The notes: generated from the sequence alone by a model not told the origin. A stretch of 64,000 nt of DNA from Opitutia bacterium (GCA_016217545.1 JACRHT010000012.1:806001-870000), one strand, 5' to 3'. Counted from the first letter of the stretch, positions 16,954-22,052 are shown. A program made the numbers and translations.

Positions 16954-17115
16954 ATGAAACCCGCGACCAACCATACACTATCCGCCCTCCGGCAGCCGGA
17001 GTGGCGAGGTTCGTGCGCGGTGTTTATCGCGAAGACGACGAACCCCTTGGCGGAACGACTCGGCGATTATCGGCCGAATTCCAGCCAGGAGAACCAAGGA
17101 AGTGGTGTGACCTAG
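16954..17115 (+). CDS. Possible 53-residue peptide
   Basis: The frame starts at ATG 16954 (MKPATNHTLSALRQPEWRGS) and stops at 17115. It is followed 33 bp later by a perfect terminator hairpin, which shows that something is transcribed here on the plus strand. The peptide itself has no recognised motif and no clear Shine-Dalgarno site, so this unit may instead be a small RNA. Confidence 0.3.
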   Translation: MKPATNHTLSALRQPEWRGSCAVFIAKTTNPLAERLGDYRPNSSQENQGSGVT

Positions 17116-17148
17116 CGTCGACGGACTCACTGTAGCCGTCTGCTGCGG

Positions 17149-17176
17149 CCCACTTCCGCCCGGAAGTGGGTTTTTT
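17149..17176 (+). terminator. Rho-independent terminator before the tRNA array
   Basis: A perfect 9-bp stem CCCACTTCC/GGAAGTGGG with loop GCCC is followed by six T (17171-17176). It ends the transcript covering 16954-17115. Confidence 0.9.
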
Positions 17177-17389
17177 CATGCCTGAAAAGGCCGCTTCCGG
17201 AAGCCGAGTGATCAACTCGTTTTTCCAGATTCCGTAAGCGGCTTCATCGCTGAGCCCAGTTCGATCAGCCAACGCCCGCATCAAATCCTGCGGCCATCCA
17301 AACCATACTGCGCAACCGCGCAGTGAGAGAGGGATGACGGTGTGTGTTCTTTTTTGCGAATGCATGAGGCCCAGTAGCCTCGTGCGAAA

Positions 17390-17442
17390 CGTGCGGTGCG
17401 CCCGGATGGGCGTTCAACGGCCTGGGGCCGGCCGCACGTCCA
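17390..17442 (+). tRNA. Truncated tRNA-like element at the array start
   Basis: A perfect 7-bp acceptor (CGTGCGG/CCGCACG), a T discriminator and an encoded CCA enclose only 35 bases, which fold into two short hairpins without a 7-nt anticodon loop. It is spaced from the next tRNA like other array members. It is probably a deletion remnant or a CCA-ended decoy. Confidence 0.4.
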
Positions 17443-17450
17443 ATTTCATG

Positions 17451-17589
17451 CGCCCTGTCGTCTAACACGCCAGGATTCCGGTCTTTCGAGCCGGTGATGC
17501 GGGTGTGACGAAGCGCAGCGGAGATGGGCCAGCCGTAGGCTGGGCTCGTCAGAGCCGAGCGCAGCGAGCCAATCCCGTCGGGGCGACCA
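17451..17589 (+). tRNA. Array tRNA-Glu (TTC) with T-loop insertion
   Basis: Acceptor CGCCCTG/CGGGGCG, anticodon stem CCGGT/GCCGG with loop CTTTCGA, and CCA at 17587-17589. The T-stem GCGGG (17499-17503) pairs with CCCGT (17574-17578) across a 70-nt loop instead of 7, so about 63 nt are inserted in the T-loop. The loop begins TG, as in the whole array. Confidence 0.75.
17506..17570 (+). repeat. Palindromic insertion in the tRNA-Glu T-loop
   Basis: The insert begins TGACGA, has TCGTCA as its inverted partner, and holds a GCCAGCC-GTA-GGCTGG hairpin, then GAGCGCAGCGAGCC. The last motif recurs in the Asp insert and in variant form in the Cys and Tyr inserts. Confidence 0.7.
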
Positions 17590-17696
17590 TTTTGTTCGAA
17601 CCAGCGCTGGTTGTGTTTCCGAGACCAGAATTCGCCGTGCCCCATCGGACTTTTCGGTAGCTTGCCGGCAGCCAGAGCCGGCAGGGGCTAATTTTT
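17590..17696 (+). other. Structured array segment without a recognisable tRNA
   Basis: GCCCC (17639-17643) pairs with GGGGC near 17683-17687 around an inner GCCGGC-AGCCAGA-GCCGGC hairpin, followed by TAATTTTT. This could be a terminator or a degenerate tRNA or Y-type RNA. Confidence 0.35.
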
Positions 17697-17770
17697 GCGC
17701 GCGTGGCGTAGGAGCAACGCAGCGGTCCGCCAGTCCGCAGTCCCGAGTGCGATTCTCGGCGCGCGCACCA
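17697..17770 (+). tRNA. Array tRNA-Gly (GCC)
   Basis: Acceptor GCGCGCG/CGCGCGC, T-arm CCGAG-TGCGATT-CTCGG and encoded CCA. The anticodon loop CCGCCAG has C instead of T33, and the adjacent stem pair is a T-T mismatch. The D-loop reads AGGAGCA with AGC in place of GG. Confidence 0.75.
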
Positions 17771-17776
17771 TCTTGA

Positions 17777-17851
17777 GGAGTTGTGGTGTAACAGCAGCAC
17801 AGCGGACTTTTAATCCGCATGGCGCGGGTGCGAATCCCGCCGGCTCCACCA
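17777..17851 (+). tRNA. Array tRNA-Lys (TTT)
   Basis: Acceptor GGAGTTG/CGGCTCC with two G-T pairs, anticodon stem GCGGA/TCCGC with loop CTTTTAA, T-arm GCGGG-TGCGAAT-CCCGC, discriminator A and CCA. G replaces the conserved T at the second T-loop position. Confidence 0.88.
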
Positions 17852-17856
17852 TTTTG

Positions 17857-17934
17857 CCACCAGTCAGTCATCGAGGGCGGACACGCGGAGAAGTCTTCCG
17901 CTGCCGAGCGACCTGGAACTGCGCTGGCGGCTGA
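17857..17934 (+). tRNA. Degenerate tRNA-like sequence (anticodon AGT)
   Basis: Acceptor GCCACCA/TGGCGGC has one mismatch, the D-stem is GTC/GAC, and the anticodon stem GCGGA/TCCGC has loop GAAGTCT. The T-arm is poor and no CCA is present. This is probably a decayed array member. Confidence 0.35.
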
Positions 17935-18079
17935 CGCGACGTGCCCGGGAGGCCAGCAGGCCGACCGGGCCGCCGCAGGCGGAGCCCTCAGGGCCGAGCG
18001 CGACGAGCGCGAGCCAACAGCGAAGGGACCGGTCTGCAAAACCGGAATCACGCGGGTGCGAGTCCCGCCGTCGCGTCCA
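17935..18079 (+). tRNA. Array tRNA-Cys (GCA) with D-loop insertion
   Basis: Acceptor CGCGACG/CGTCGCG, anticodon stem CCGGT/ACCGG with loop CTGCAAA, T-arm GCGGG-TGCGAGT-CCCGC and CCA. The discriminator is T, as cysteinyl-tRNA synthetases require. About 70 nt are inserted in the D-arm. Confidence 0.8.
17948..18018 (+). repeat. Insertion in the tRNA-Cys D-loop
   Basis: It contains GGGCCGCC-GCA-GGCGGAGCCC and then GAGCGCGACGAGCGCGAGCC, closely matching the Tyr T-loop insert and, more loosely, the Asp insert. The boundaries are approximate. Confidence 0.65.
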
Positions 18080-18085
18080 GACTTT

Positions 18086-18160
18086 GGGGTTGTGGTGCTA
18101 ATAGCAGCACGCCGCGCCCGCAACGCGGAGGAGACGGAGCGTAACCGTCCAGCTCCACCA
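18086..18160 (+). tRNA. Array tRNA-Ala (CGC)
   Basis: Acceptor GGGGTTG/CAGCTCC contains G3-T70, the G3-U70 pair recognised by alanyl-tRNA synthetase. Anticodon stem CCGCG/CGCGG has loop CCCGCAA (C at 33). T-arm GACGG-AGCGTAA-CCGTC, discriminator A, CCA. Confidence 0.8.
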
Positions 18161-18167
18161 TTTGTTC

Positions 18168-18242
18168 AGGTCCTAGATGTCCAAGCGGACGGGTTGGTTT
18201 CCAAGTCCGACCGGGAGGGTGCGAGTCCCTCAGGACCTGCCA
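18168..18242 (+). tRNA. Array tRNA-Trp (CCA)
   Basis: Acceptor AGGTCCT/AGGACCT, T-arm GAGGG-TGCGAGT-CCCTC, discriminator G and CCA. The anticodon loop is best read TTCCAAG with a T-T mismatch closing the stem, giving anticodon CCA. The D-arm GTCC/GGAC has a very short AAGC loop. Confidence 0.7.
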
Positions 18243-18249
18243 ATTTTCC

Positions 18250-18325
18250 GGAGGTCAGGCCGATCTAGTGATGGCGCGTGGCTGAAGCCCACGAGAGCGC
18301 GGCGCGCAACCGCGGGCCTCCACCA
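18250..18325 (+). tRNA. Array tRNA-Phe (GAA)
   Basis: Acceptor GGAGGTC/GGCCTCC, anticodon stem CGTGG/CCACG with loop CTGAAGC, T-arm CGCGG-CGCGCAA-CCGCG, discriminator A and CCA. The second T-loop base is G. Confidence 0.82.
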
Positions 18326-18333
18326 TTTTTTGC

Positions 18334-18475
18334 TGCGGGTAGAACGAGGTTTCCGCCGGGTCTCATAAGCCACGGCGCCGTCGGTGCGATTGACTCGCTC
18401 GCAGACGCGGGCTCGGGCCTGTGGCCCACACCTTCGGTGTGCCGTTTCGCTTCGCTCCACCGACACCCGCACCCA
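18334..18475 (+). tRNA. Array tRNA-Met-like (CAT) with T-loop insertion
   Basis: Acceptor TGCGGGT/ACCCGCA and anticodon loop CTCATAA with an imperfect stem. T-stem GTCGG (18380-18384) pairs with CCGAC (18460-18464) across a 75-nt loop. Discriminator C, CCA. Elongator, initiator or Ile2 identity cannot be decided. Confidence 0.65.
18390..18458 (+). repeat. Insertion in the tRNA-Met T-loop
   Basis: It begins TTGACTCGCTCGC, has a CACACC-TTCG-GGTGTG hairpin and ends TTTCGCTTCGCTCC. Its layout matches the reverse complement of the Glu insert, so the element appears in both orientations. Confidence 0.6.
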
Positions 18476-18483
18476 TTTTATAT

Positions 18484-18559
18484 CGGGGTGTAGCGTAGCA
18501 GCCAACGCGCTCGGCTTGGGACCGAGAGATCGCAGGTGCAAATCCTGTCGCCCCGACCA
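18484..18559 (+). tRNA. Array tRNA-Pro (TGG)
   Basis: Acceptor CGGGGTG/CGCCCCG, anticodon stem CTCGG/CCGAG with loop CTTGGGA, T-arm GCAGG-TGCAAAT-CCTGT, discriminator A and CCA. Confidence 0.85.
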
Positions 18560-18566
18560 ATTCCAT

Positions 18567-18642
18567 CAGGTGCGTGGCCCAGTCAGCGGGGCACCGGCCC
18601 GTGACGCCGGGGAAGCGGGTGCAAATCCCGCCCACCTGACCA
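18567..18642 (+). tRNA. Array tRNA-His (GTG)
   Basis: Acceptor CAGGTGC/CCACCTG with a C-C mismatch at the seventh pair, anticodon stem CCGGC/GCCGG with loop CCGTGAC, T-arm GCGGG-TGCAAAT-CCCGC and CCA. It lacks the usual G-1/C73 of histidine tRNAs. Confidence 0.75.
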
Positions 18643-18648
18643 CCTTTT

Positions 18649-18786
18649 GCTCGCGGAGATGAAGAGTCGACGGAGCGCAGCGAAGGAGGGGCCGCCGTAG
18701 GCGGAGGGCGAAGCCCCGAGCGCAGCGAGCCAATCAGCCCTCCGTCGAAGGGAAGTCAGTCGGTGCGAGTCCGATCGCGAGCGCCA
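18649..18786 (+). tRNA. Array tRNA-Asp (GTC) with D-loop insertion
   Basis: Acceptor GCTCGCG/CGCGAGC, discriminator G (expected for Asp) and CCA. The anticodon loop is CCGTCGA on a CCCT/AGGG stem. T-arm GTCGG-TGCGAGT-CCGAT. About 68 nt interrupt the D-arm. Confidence 0.75.
18668..18735 (+). repeat. Insertion in the tRNA-Asp D-loop
   Basis: It reads GACGGAGCGCAGCGAAGG, then GGGGCCGCC-GTA-GGCGG...GCCCC, then GAGCGCAGCGAGCCAATC. It is the clearest copy of the array insertion element. Confidence 0.7.
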
Positions 18787-18790
18787 GTTT

Positions 18791-18864
18791 GAGCGGGTCG
18801 TCGAACAGCAAGACACCTCTCCCACACAGAGGAGATCACGGCGCGAATCCGTGCCTGCTCACCA
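18791..18864 (+). tRNA. Array tRNA-Val (CAC)
   Basis: Acceptor GAGCGGG/CCTGCTC, anticodon stem CCTCT/AGAGG with loop CCCACAC, T-arm CACGG-CGCGAAT-CCGTG, discriminator A and CCA. The D-loop AACAGCA has AG in place of GG. Confidence 0.82.
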
Positions 18865-18865
18865 T

Positions 18866-18940
18866 TGCCAGGTAGCTCAACAGCAGAGCGGCCGTTTGTT
18901 AAACGGCGAGATGCAGGTGCGAGTCCTGCCTTGGCAGCCA
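18866..18940 (+). tRNA. Array tRNA-Asn (GTT)
   Basis: Acceptor TGCCAGG/CTTGGCA, D-stem GCTC/GAGC with loop AACAGCA, anticodon stem GCCGT/ACGGC with loop TTGTTAA, T-arm GCAGG-TGCGAGT-CCTGC, discriminator G and CCA. This is the cleanest example of the A18/G55 pattern. Confidence 0.9.
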
Positions 18941-18944
18941 ATTT

Positions 18945-19095
18945 CGTCGCCGAGTGAGCGAGTGACCACGCCTGCCCGACATGCAGGAAGGCCAGGTGCG
19001 ATTGACTCGTTTCGCTAACGCGAAACTCGGGCTGCGCCCACACCTGCGGTGTGCCGCTCCGCTCGCGGGGCGAGCTTCGCCTGGGGCGACGACCA
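18945..19095 (+). tRNA. Array tRNA-Val (GAC) with T-loop insertion
   Basis: Acceptor CGTCGCC/GGCGACG, anticodon stem CCTGC/GCAGG with loop CCGACAT. T-stem CCAGG (18992-18996) pairs with CCTGG (19080-19084) across 83 nt. Discriminator A, CCA. Confidence 0.75.
19002..19078 (+). repeat. Insertion in the tRNA-Val T-loop
   Basis: It begins TTGACTCGTTTCGC like the Met insert and shares its CACACC-TGCG-GGTGTG hairpin. Confidence 0.6.
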
Positions 19096-19099
19096 CCAC

Positions 19100-19172
19100 G
19101 GCTCGGTGGCGCAGCAGTGAGCGCAGCTCCCTCATAGGGAGAAGGTTGCGGGTGCGAGTCCCGCCCGAGCCC
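19100..19172 (+). tRNA. Array tRNA-Met-like (CAT), no encoded CCA
   Basis: Acceptor GGCTCGG/CCGAGCC, D-stem GCGC/GCGC, anticodon loop CTCATAG on a CTCC/GGAG stem, T-arm GCGGG-TGCGAGT-CCCGC. The gene runs into CCCTTTTTTT instead of CCA, so it may also mark a transcript end. Confidence 0.75.
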
Positions 19173-19198
19173 CTTTTTTTCGAGACGTGGCAGACAGA

Positions 19199-19275
19199 GT
19201 GCGTAGCACGGAGATGGCGACAGCCCTGAGCAGGGCGAAGGGTGAGCCGAGCGGGCGCCCCTTGGGCGCGAGGCG
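19199..19275 (+). repeat. Insertion in the tRNA-Tyr D-loop
   Basis: It contains CACGGAGATGG, a GCCCTGAGCAGGGC hairpin and a GGGCGCCCCTTGGGCGC hairpin. It resembles the Glu insert at its left part. The boundaries are approximate. Confidence 0.55.
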
Positions 19276-19334
19276 AACAACAGCAATTGCAGCGCGCTGT
19301 AAACGCGCCGCCCGAACGGGCTGCGGAGGTGCGG

Positions 19335-19398
19335 GAGCGTAGCAGCGCGACCGGGCCGCCGCAGGCGGAGCCCGTAGGGCCAAGCGCGATGCGCGAGC
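19335..19398 (+). repeat. Insertion in the tRNA-Tyr T-loop
   Basis: It shares CCGGGCCGCCGCAGGCGGAG and the closing GCGCGAGCCAA with the Cys insert. Confidence 0.65.
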
Positions 19399-19426
19399 CA
19401 ATCCTTCCGTCTCGACCAATTTTCCT

Positions 19427-19513
19427 GCGGATGTGGCGGAACTAGCAGACGCCCCGGCCCGAGATGCCGGTGAACGCAAGTTCGTGAGGGTGCAACTCCC
19501 TCCGTCCGCACCA
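19427..19513 (+). tRNA. Array tRNA-Leu (GAG)
   Basis: Acceptor GCGGATG/CGTCCGC, anticodon stem CCGGC/GCCGG with loop CCGAGAT, long variable arm, T-arm GAGGG-TGCAACT-CCCTC, discriminator A and CCA. The D-loop has TAGC where TGG is usual. Confidence 0.85.
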
Positions 19514-19518
19514 ATTTT

Positions 19519-19605
19519 CGGCGAGTGGTGGAATGCATACACGCGAGTCTCAGAAACTCGTGAGCGTGAAAGCTCGTGCAGGTGCGAATCCTGTCTCGCC
19601 GACCA
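19519..19605 (+). tRNA. Array tRNA-Leu (CAG)
   Basis: Acceptor CGGCGAG/CTCGCCG, anticodon stem CGAGT/ACTCG with loop CTCAGAA, long variable arm, T-arm GCAGG-TGCGAAT-CCTGT, discriminator A and CCA. Confidence 0.87.
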
Positions 19606-19606
19606 A

Positions 19607-19754
19607 TTTCTGGGCAGTGAGGGTGAAGATACTTCGCCTCCAACGATACCCGTGCCCTCCGGCAAGATGGGCTGCAATAAACGAGCGCCCGTTCGAAGTG
19701 CGAACTTCGGACGGGAAGGGCTCCAGGGTGCTTCGCCTGTATTTCTCCCAGAAA
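19607..19754 (+). ncRNA. Y-RNA-like element 1
   Basis: The ends pair: TTTCTGGG (19607-19614) with CCCAGAAA (19747-19754). Just inside lie CAGTGAG on the 5' side and TTCT on the 3' side, the motif pair shared by all four elements here, and ATACTTCG follows. The interior has a 12-bp hairpin CCCGTTCGAAGT/ACTTCGGACGGG (loop GCGA) instead of a clear tRNA domain. The position before the Ro gene supports a Ro-binding Y RNA. Confidence 0.6.
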
Positions 19755-19760
19755 ATATTT

Positions 19761-19893
19761 CGGAGGCAGTGAGCACGCGGATACTTCGGAAAACGCGCTC
19801 GCCGATCCGGCGAGAGTTGTGGGTTCAAGTCCCACTCGGGCCGCTAGGCTCGATGGCGGAATCATCAAACGCTGCGCGCGGTTCTCTCCTCCG
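19761..19893 (+). ncRNA. Y-RNA-like element 2 with permuted tRNA domain
   Basis: The ends CGGAGG (19761-19766) and CCTCCG (19888-19893) pair, with CAGTGAG and CTCT just inside. The body is a circularly permuted tRNA: T-arm GTGGG-TTCAAGT-CCCAC (19819-19835), acceptor 3' strand TCGGGCC, a GCTA cap, acceptor 5' strand GGCTCGA (19847-19853), then a D-like arm. This is the layout of bacterial Y RNAs, where the anticodon stem is replaced by the Ro-binding stem. The T-loop is normal (TTC). Confidence 0.7.
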
Positions 19894-19900
19894 TCCCCTT

Positions 19901-19983
19901 GAGGGTAGTGAAGGCACGGTTCCTTCGGTAAAGCACTCTGTGCTCTGGTTCGACTCCAGATCCCGCGCCGACTTTTCTCCCTC
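19901..19983 (+). ncRNA. Y-RNA-like element 3 (short)
   Basis: GAGGG (19901-19905) pairs with CCCTC (19979-19983), with TAGTGAA and TTCT inside. It holds an AGCA-CTCTG-TGCT hairpin and a T-arm TCTGG-TTCGACT-CCAGA, but no complete D-arm or acceptor. Confidence 0.6.
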
Positions 19984-19990
19984 CTCTTTT

Positions 19991-20122
19991 CGCGGGCAGT
20001 GAGTTCGCAGTTACTTCGAACTGAACTGTCGGCGGTTCAAATCCGCCCGCGCTTTGGCGCGTAGCTCAGTTGGTAGAGCACTCAGGGCCGCAAGGCCTGA
20101 CTGCGCACAATCCTCTCCCGCG
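19991..20122 (+). ncRNA. Y-RNA-like element 4 with permuted tRNA domain
   Basis: The ends CGCGGG and CCCGCG pair, with CAGTGAG and CTCT inside. The body reads T-arm GGCGG-TTCAAAT-CCGCC (20031-20047), acceptor CGCGCTT joined directly to TGGCGCG (20055-20061), then a canonical D-arm GCTC-AGTTGGTA-GAGC and a GNRA hairpin GGCC-GCAA-GGCC. It ends 49 bp before the Ro start, so the two are probably co-transcribed. Confidence 0.72.
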
Positions 20123-20171
20123 ATCCGTCGCCGTGATTCACGGCAAAACCACCAAACCACAAGGAGCCATC

Positions 20172-21611
20172 ATGGCCAAATTCAGCATTCTTCCCTTCCT
20201 GTCGCGCAAGCCGACCGTGCCCAACACGGTGAACTTCGCGGGCGGCGCCGCCTTCGTGCAGCCGGCGAAGCTCGAGCTCGTGTCGCTTCTGCTCACGACG
20301 TTCCTGCAGGACGAATTCTATTGCACGGAAAAGCAGACGGTCGCGCGCGTGCGCGAACTCGTGAACAAGGTCAACGACCCGCGTTTCGTCGCGAAAGCTG
20401 CGCTCTACGTGCGCCACCAGCACGGCATGCGCTCGGTCAGCCACCTCGTGGCCGCCGATCTTGCCAAGTCGGTCAAGGGCGCGCGTTGGACCAAGTCGTT
20501 CTTCGCTCAAGTCGTCCGCCGTCCCGATGACGCCGTCGAGATCCTCGCGTGTTACCTCGGTGCATACGGTCGCCCCGTTCCGAATTCCCTCAAGAAAGGT
20601 CTCGGCGCGGCGCTCGCGCGTTTCGACGAGCACCAGCTCGCGAAATACCGCCGCGACCATGGGACCTTCAAACTCGTCGATGCGGTCAACCTGGTCCGTC
20701 CGCCATCGACGGCGGCACTGAGCAAGCTCGTCAAAGGCGAACTCGCTCCGGCTCAGACGTGGGAAACGCAGCTCACGCAAGCGGGCGAGGCGGAGTCCAG
20801 CGAGCAAGTTGCTGCAGCGAAATCCAACGCCTGGGCCGGTCTGGTGCGCGAGCGCAAGCTCGGCTACCTCGCCCTGCTGCGGAACGTCCGCAACATCCTG
20901 ACGCATGCGCCGGAAGTCGTGGACGAACTCTGCTCGCAACTGGCCGACGAGCGCGCCGTTCGCCGTTCGCTGGTGTTCCCGTTCCAGTTCCTCGCCGCGG
21001 TCGATGTGCTGCAGCAGGGCAACCTGCCGCATGCCTCGCGCGTGATGGAGGCGCTGAACGCGGCCGTGGATCACTCGCTGGTCAACGTGCCGAAATTCGA
21101 AGGCAACACGCTGGTCGCGCTCGACTCGTCGGGCTCGATGGTGGGTCGCCCGCAGAAGATCGGTTCGCTGTTCGCCGCGACGCTGGTGAAGGCGACGGGC
21201 GCCGACCTGATGCTGTTCAGCGATGACGCGCGTTACGTTTCGCTGAATCGTCGCGACACGACGCTGACGGCGGCGGCGAGTATCCCGTTCATCTCCGGCG
21301 GCACGAACTTCCAGGCGATCTTCCAGCGCGCGAACCGCGCCTACGATCGCGTGGTGATCTTGTCGGACATGCAGGGCTGGATCGGCGGCGGTGCGCCGGT
21401 CTCGCAGTTCGCCGAATATCAGCGTCGTCACGCGGTGACGACGCGGGTGTTCAGCTTCGATCTGAAAGGTTACGGCACGATGCAGTTTCCTCAGGAACGC
21501 GTCTACTGCCTGGCCGGTTGGAGCGACCGCGTGTTCGAGCTCATGCAGAAGCTCGACCACGACCCGCACGCCCTCGTGCGCGAAGTCGAAGCGATGGCGC
21601 TCGACGAATGA
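20172..21611 (+). CDS. rsr: Ro60-family RNA-binding protein (TROVE + vWA)
   Basis: The start ATG at 20172 follows AAGGAG at 20161. The 479-residue protein has a helical-repeat TROVE ring (about 15-300: FLQDEFYCTEKQTVARVRELV, ARWTKSFFAQVVRRPDDAVEILACYLGAYGRPVP) and a vWA-like domain with an intact MIDAS D318-S320-S322 (VALDSSGSM). Ro proteins bind misfolded RNA ends in the ring and Y RNAs on its outer surface, and can work with exonucleases. Four Y-RNA-like genes lie directly upstream, and the RtcB ligase gene is downstream on the same strand, as in the Salmonella rsr-yrlBA-rtcBA locus. Confidence 0.95.
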   Translation: MAKFSILPFLSRKPTVPNTVNFAGGAAFVQPAKLELVSLLLTTFLQDEFYCTEKQTVARVRELVNKVNDPRFVAKAALYVRHQHGMRSVSHLVAADLAKSVKGARWTKSFFAQVVRRPDDAVEILACYLGAYGRPVPNSLKKGLGAALARFDEHQLAKYRRDHGTFKLVDAVNLVRPPSTAALSKLVKGELAPAQTWETQLTQAGEAESSEQVAAAKSNAWAGLVRERKLGYLALLRNVRNILTHAPEVVDELCSQLADERAVRRSLVFPFQFLAAVDVLQQGNLPHASRVMEALNAAVDHSLVNVPKFEGNTLVALDSSGSMVGRPQKIGSLFAATLVKATGADLMLFSDDARYVSLNRRDTTLTAAASIPFISGGTNFQAIFQRANRAYDRVVILSDMQGWIGGGAPVSQFAEYQRRHAVTTRVFSFDLKGYGTMQFPQERVYCLAGWSDRVFELMQKLDHDPHALVREVEAMALDE

Positions 21612-21615
21612 CTCT

Positions 21616-21645
21616 GCGGGACGGGCTGCATTCCCGTCCCGCTTT
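21616..21645 (+). terminator. Terminator or attenuator after the Ro gene
   Basis: A perfect 10-bp stem GCGGGACGGG/CCCGTCCCGC (loop CTGCATT) is followed by TTTCTCTC. It separates the Ro gene from the downstream tRNAs and could make their expression conditional on readthrough. Confidence 0.75.
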
Positions 21646-21647
21646 CT

Positions 21648-21722
21648 CTCCCTGTGGTGAAAAAGCCATCACACGGCCGTGCGAAGGCCGAGGTCCAGGT
21701 GCAAGTCCTGGCAGGGGGACCA
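21648..21722 (+). tRNA. Array tRNA-Arg (GCG)
   Basis: Acceptor CTCCCTG/CAGGGGG, anticodon stem CGGCC/GGCCG with loop GTGCGAA, T-arm CCAGG-TGCAAGT-CCTGG, discriminator A and CCA. An unmodified GCG anticodon is unusual, because most bacteria read CGN with A34 converted to inosine. Confidence 0.82.
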
Positions 21723-21730
21723 ATTTCAAT

Positions 21731-21805
21731 CCTCGCGTGGGGAAACATAGATCACCCCACGCTTCGGACGTGGTGTTGCGGGTGAGAGTCCTGCCGCGAG
21801 GTCCA
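21731..21805 (+). tRNA. Array tRNA-Arg (TCG)
   Basis: Acceptor CCTCGCG/CGCGAGG, anticodon stem CCACG/CGTGG with loop CTTCGGA, T-arm GCGGG-TGAGAGT-CCTGC, discriminator T and CCA. Confidence 0.82.
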
Positions 21806-21881
21806 CTCCGCGTGGCCGAGTAGCTCAGGCTTCCGCCTTCTAAGCGGAACGACGCAGGTGCAACTCCTGCCGCGGGGACCA
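21806..21881 (+). tRNA. Array tRNA-Arg (TCT)
   Basis: It abuts the preceding CCA. Acceptor CTCCGCG/CGCGGGG, anticodon stem TCCGC/GCGGA with loop CTTCTAA, T-arm GCAGG-TGCAACT-CCTGC, discriminator A and CCA. Confidence 0.87.
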
Positions 21882-21883
21882 AC

Positions 21884-21970
21884 GGAGAGTGCCGAGGACA
21901 GTTCCTCAAGCGGTCCCGAAAACCGTGGTGCCGCTCAGCGACAATGGTGCGATGCCATCACTCTCCGCCA
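21884..21970 (+). tRNA. Array tRNA-Ser (CGA)
   Basis: Acceptor GGAGAGT/ACTCTCC, D-arm GAGG/CCTC, anticodon loop CCCGAAA on GCGGT/ACCGT, long variable arm, T-arm ATGG-TGCGATG-CCAT, discriminator G (expected for Ser) and CCA. Confidence 0.82.
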
Positions 21971-21974
21971 CTTT

Positions 21975-22048
21975 CCGCTCGTAGCTCAAAAGCAGAGCAG
22001 CCGACCGATAATCGGCCGACCTTGGCGCGATACCAAGCGGGCGGACCA
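21975..22048 (+). tRNA. Array tRNA-Ile (GAT)
   Basis: Acceptor CCGCTCG/CGGGCGG, D-stem GCTC/GAGC with loop AAAAGCA, anticodon stem GCCGA/TCGGC with loop CCGATAA, T-arm CTTGG-CGCGATA-CCAAG, discriminator A and CCA. Confidence 0.87.
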
Positions 22049-22052
22049 ATTG

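Larger units (their letters stand above)
19181..19418 (+). tRNA. Array tRNA-Tyr (GTA) with two insertions
   Basis: Acceptor CGAGACG/CGTCTCG, anticodon stem GCGCG/CGCGC with loop CTGTAAA (19297-19303), long variable stem GCCCG/CGGGC as in class II Tyr tRNAs, discriminator A and CCA. The D-arm holds about 77 extra nt and the T-loop (19330-19402) 73 nt, so the gene is 238 nt long. Confidence 0.75.

Noticed and set aside
17024-17365. 113-codon minus-strand frame
   Set aside because: It has a helix-like stretch but no family match that I recognise, lies over the plus-strand terminator, and its C-terminal half is antisense to the small frame at 16954.
17506-19398. Group I or group II introns in the tRNA genes
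   Set aside because: The inserts are only about 60-80 nt and lie in T- and D-loops, far too short for catalytic introns.
17446-19868. Many open frames on both strands across the tRNA array (for example 18756-19868 minus, 370 codons; 17446-18123 minus)
   Set aside because: They read through tRNA genes in antisense or sense; the repeated R-x-R-T and G-L-E-P-T patterns are translations of T-arms and acceptor stems, not proteins.
19761-20122. Permuted tRNA genes that would be circularised by RtcB into working tRNAs
   Set aside because: The acceptor strands are joined without CCA, and the end helices with shared CAGTGA/TCT motifs fit Y RNAs beside a Ro gene better. Kept as an alternative only.
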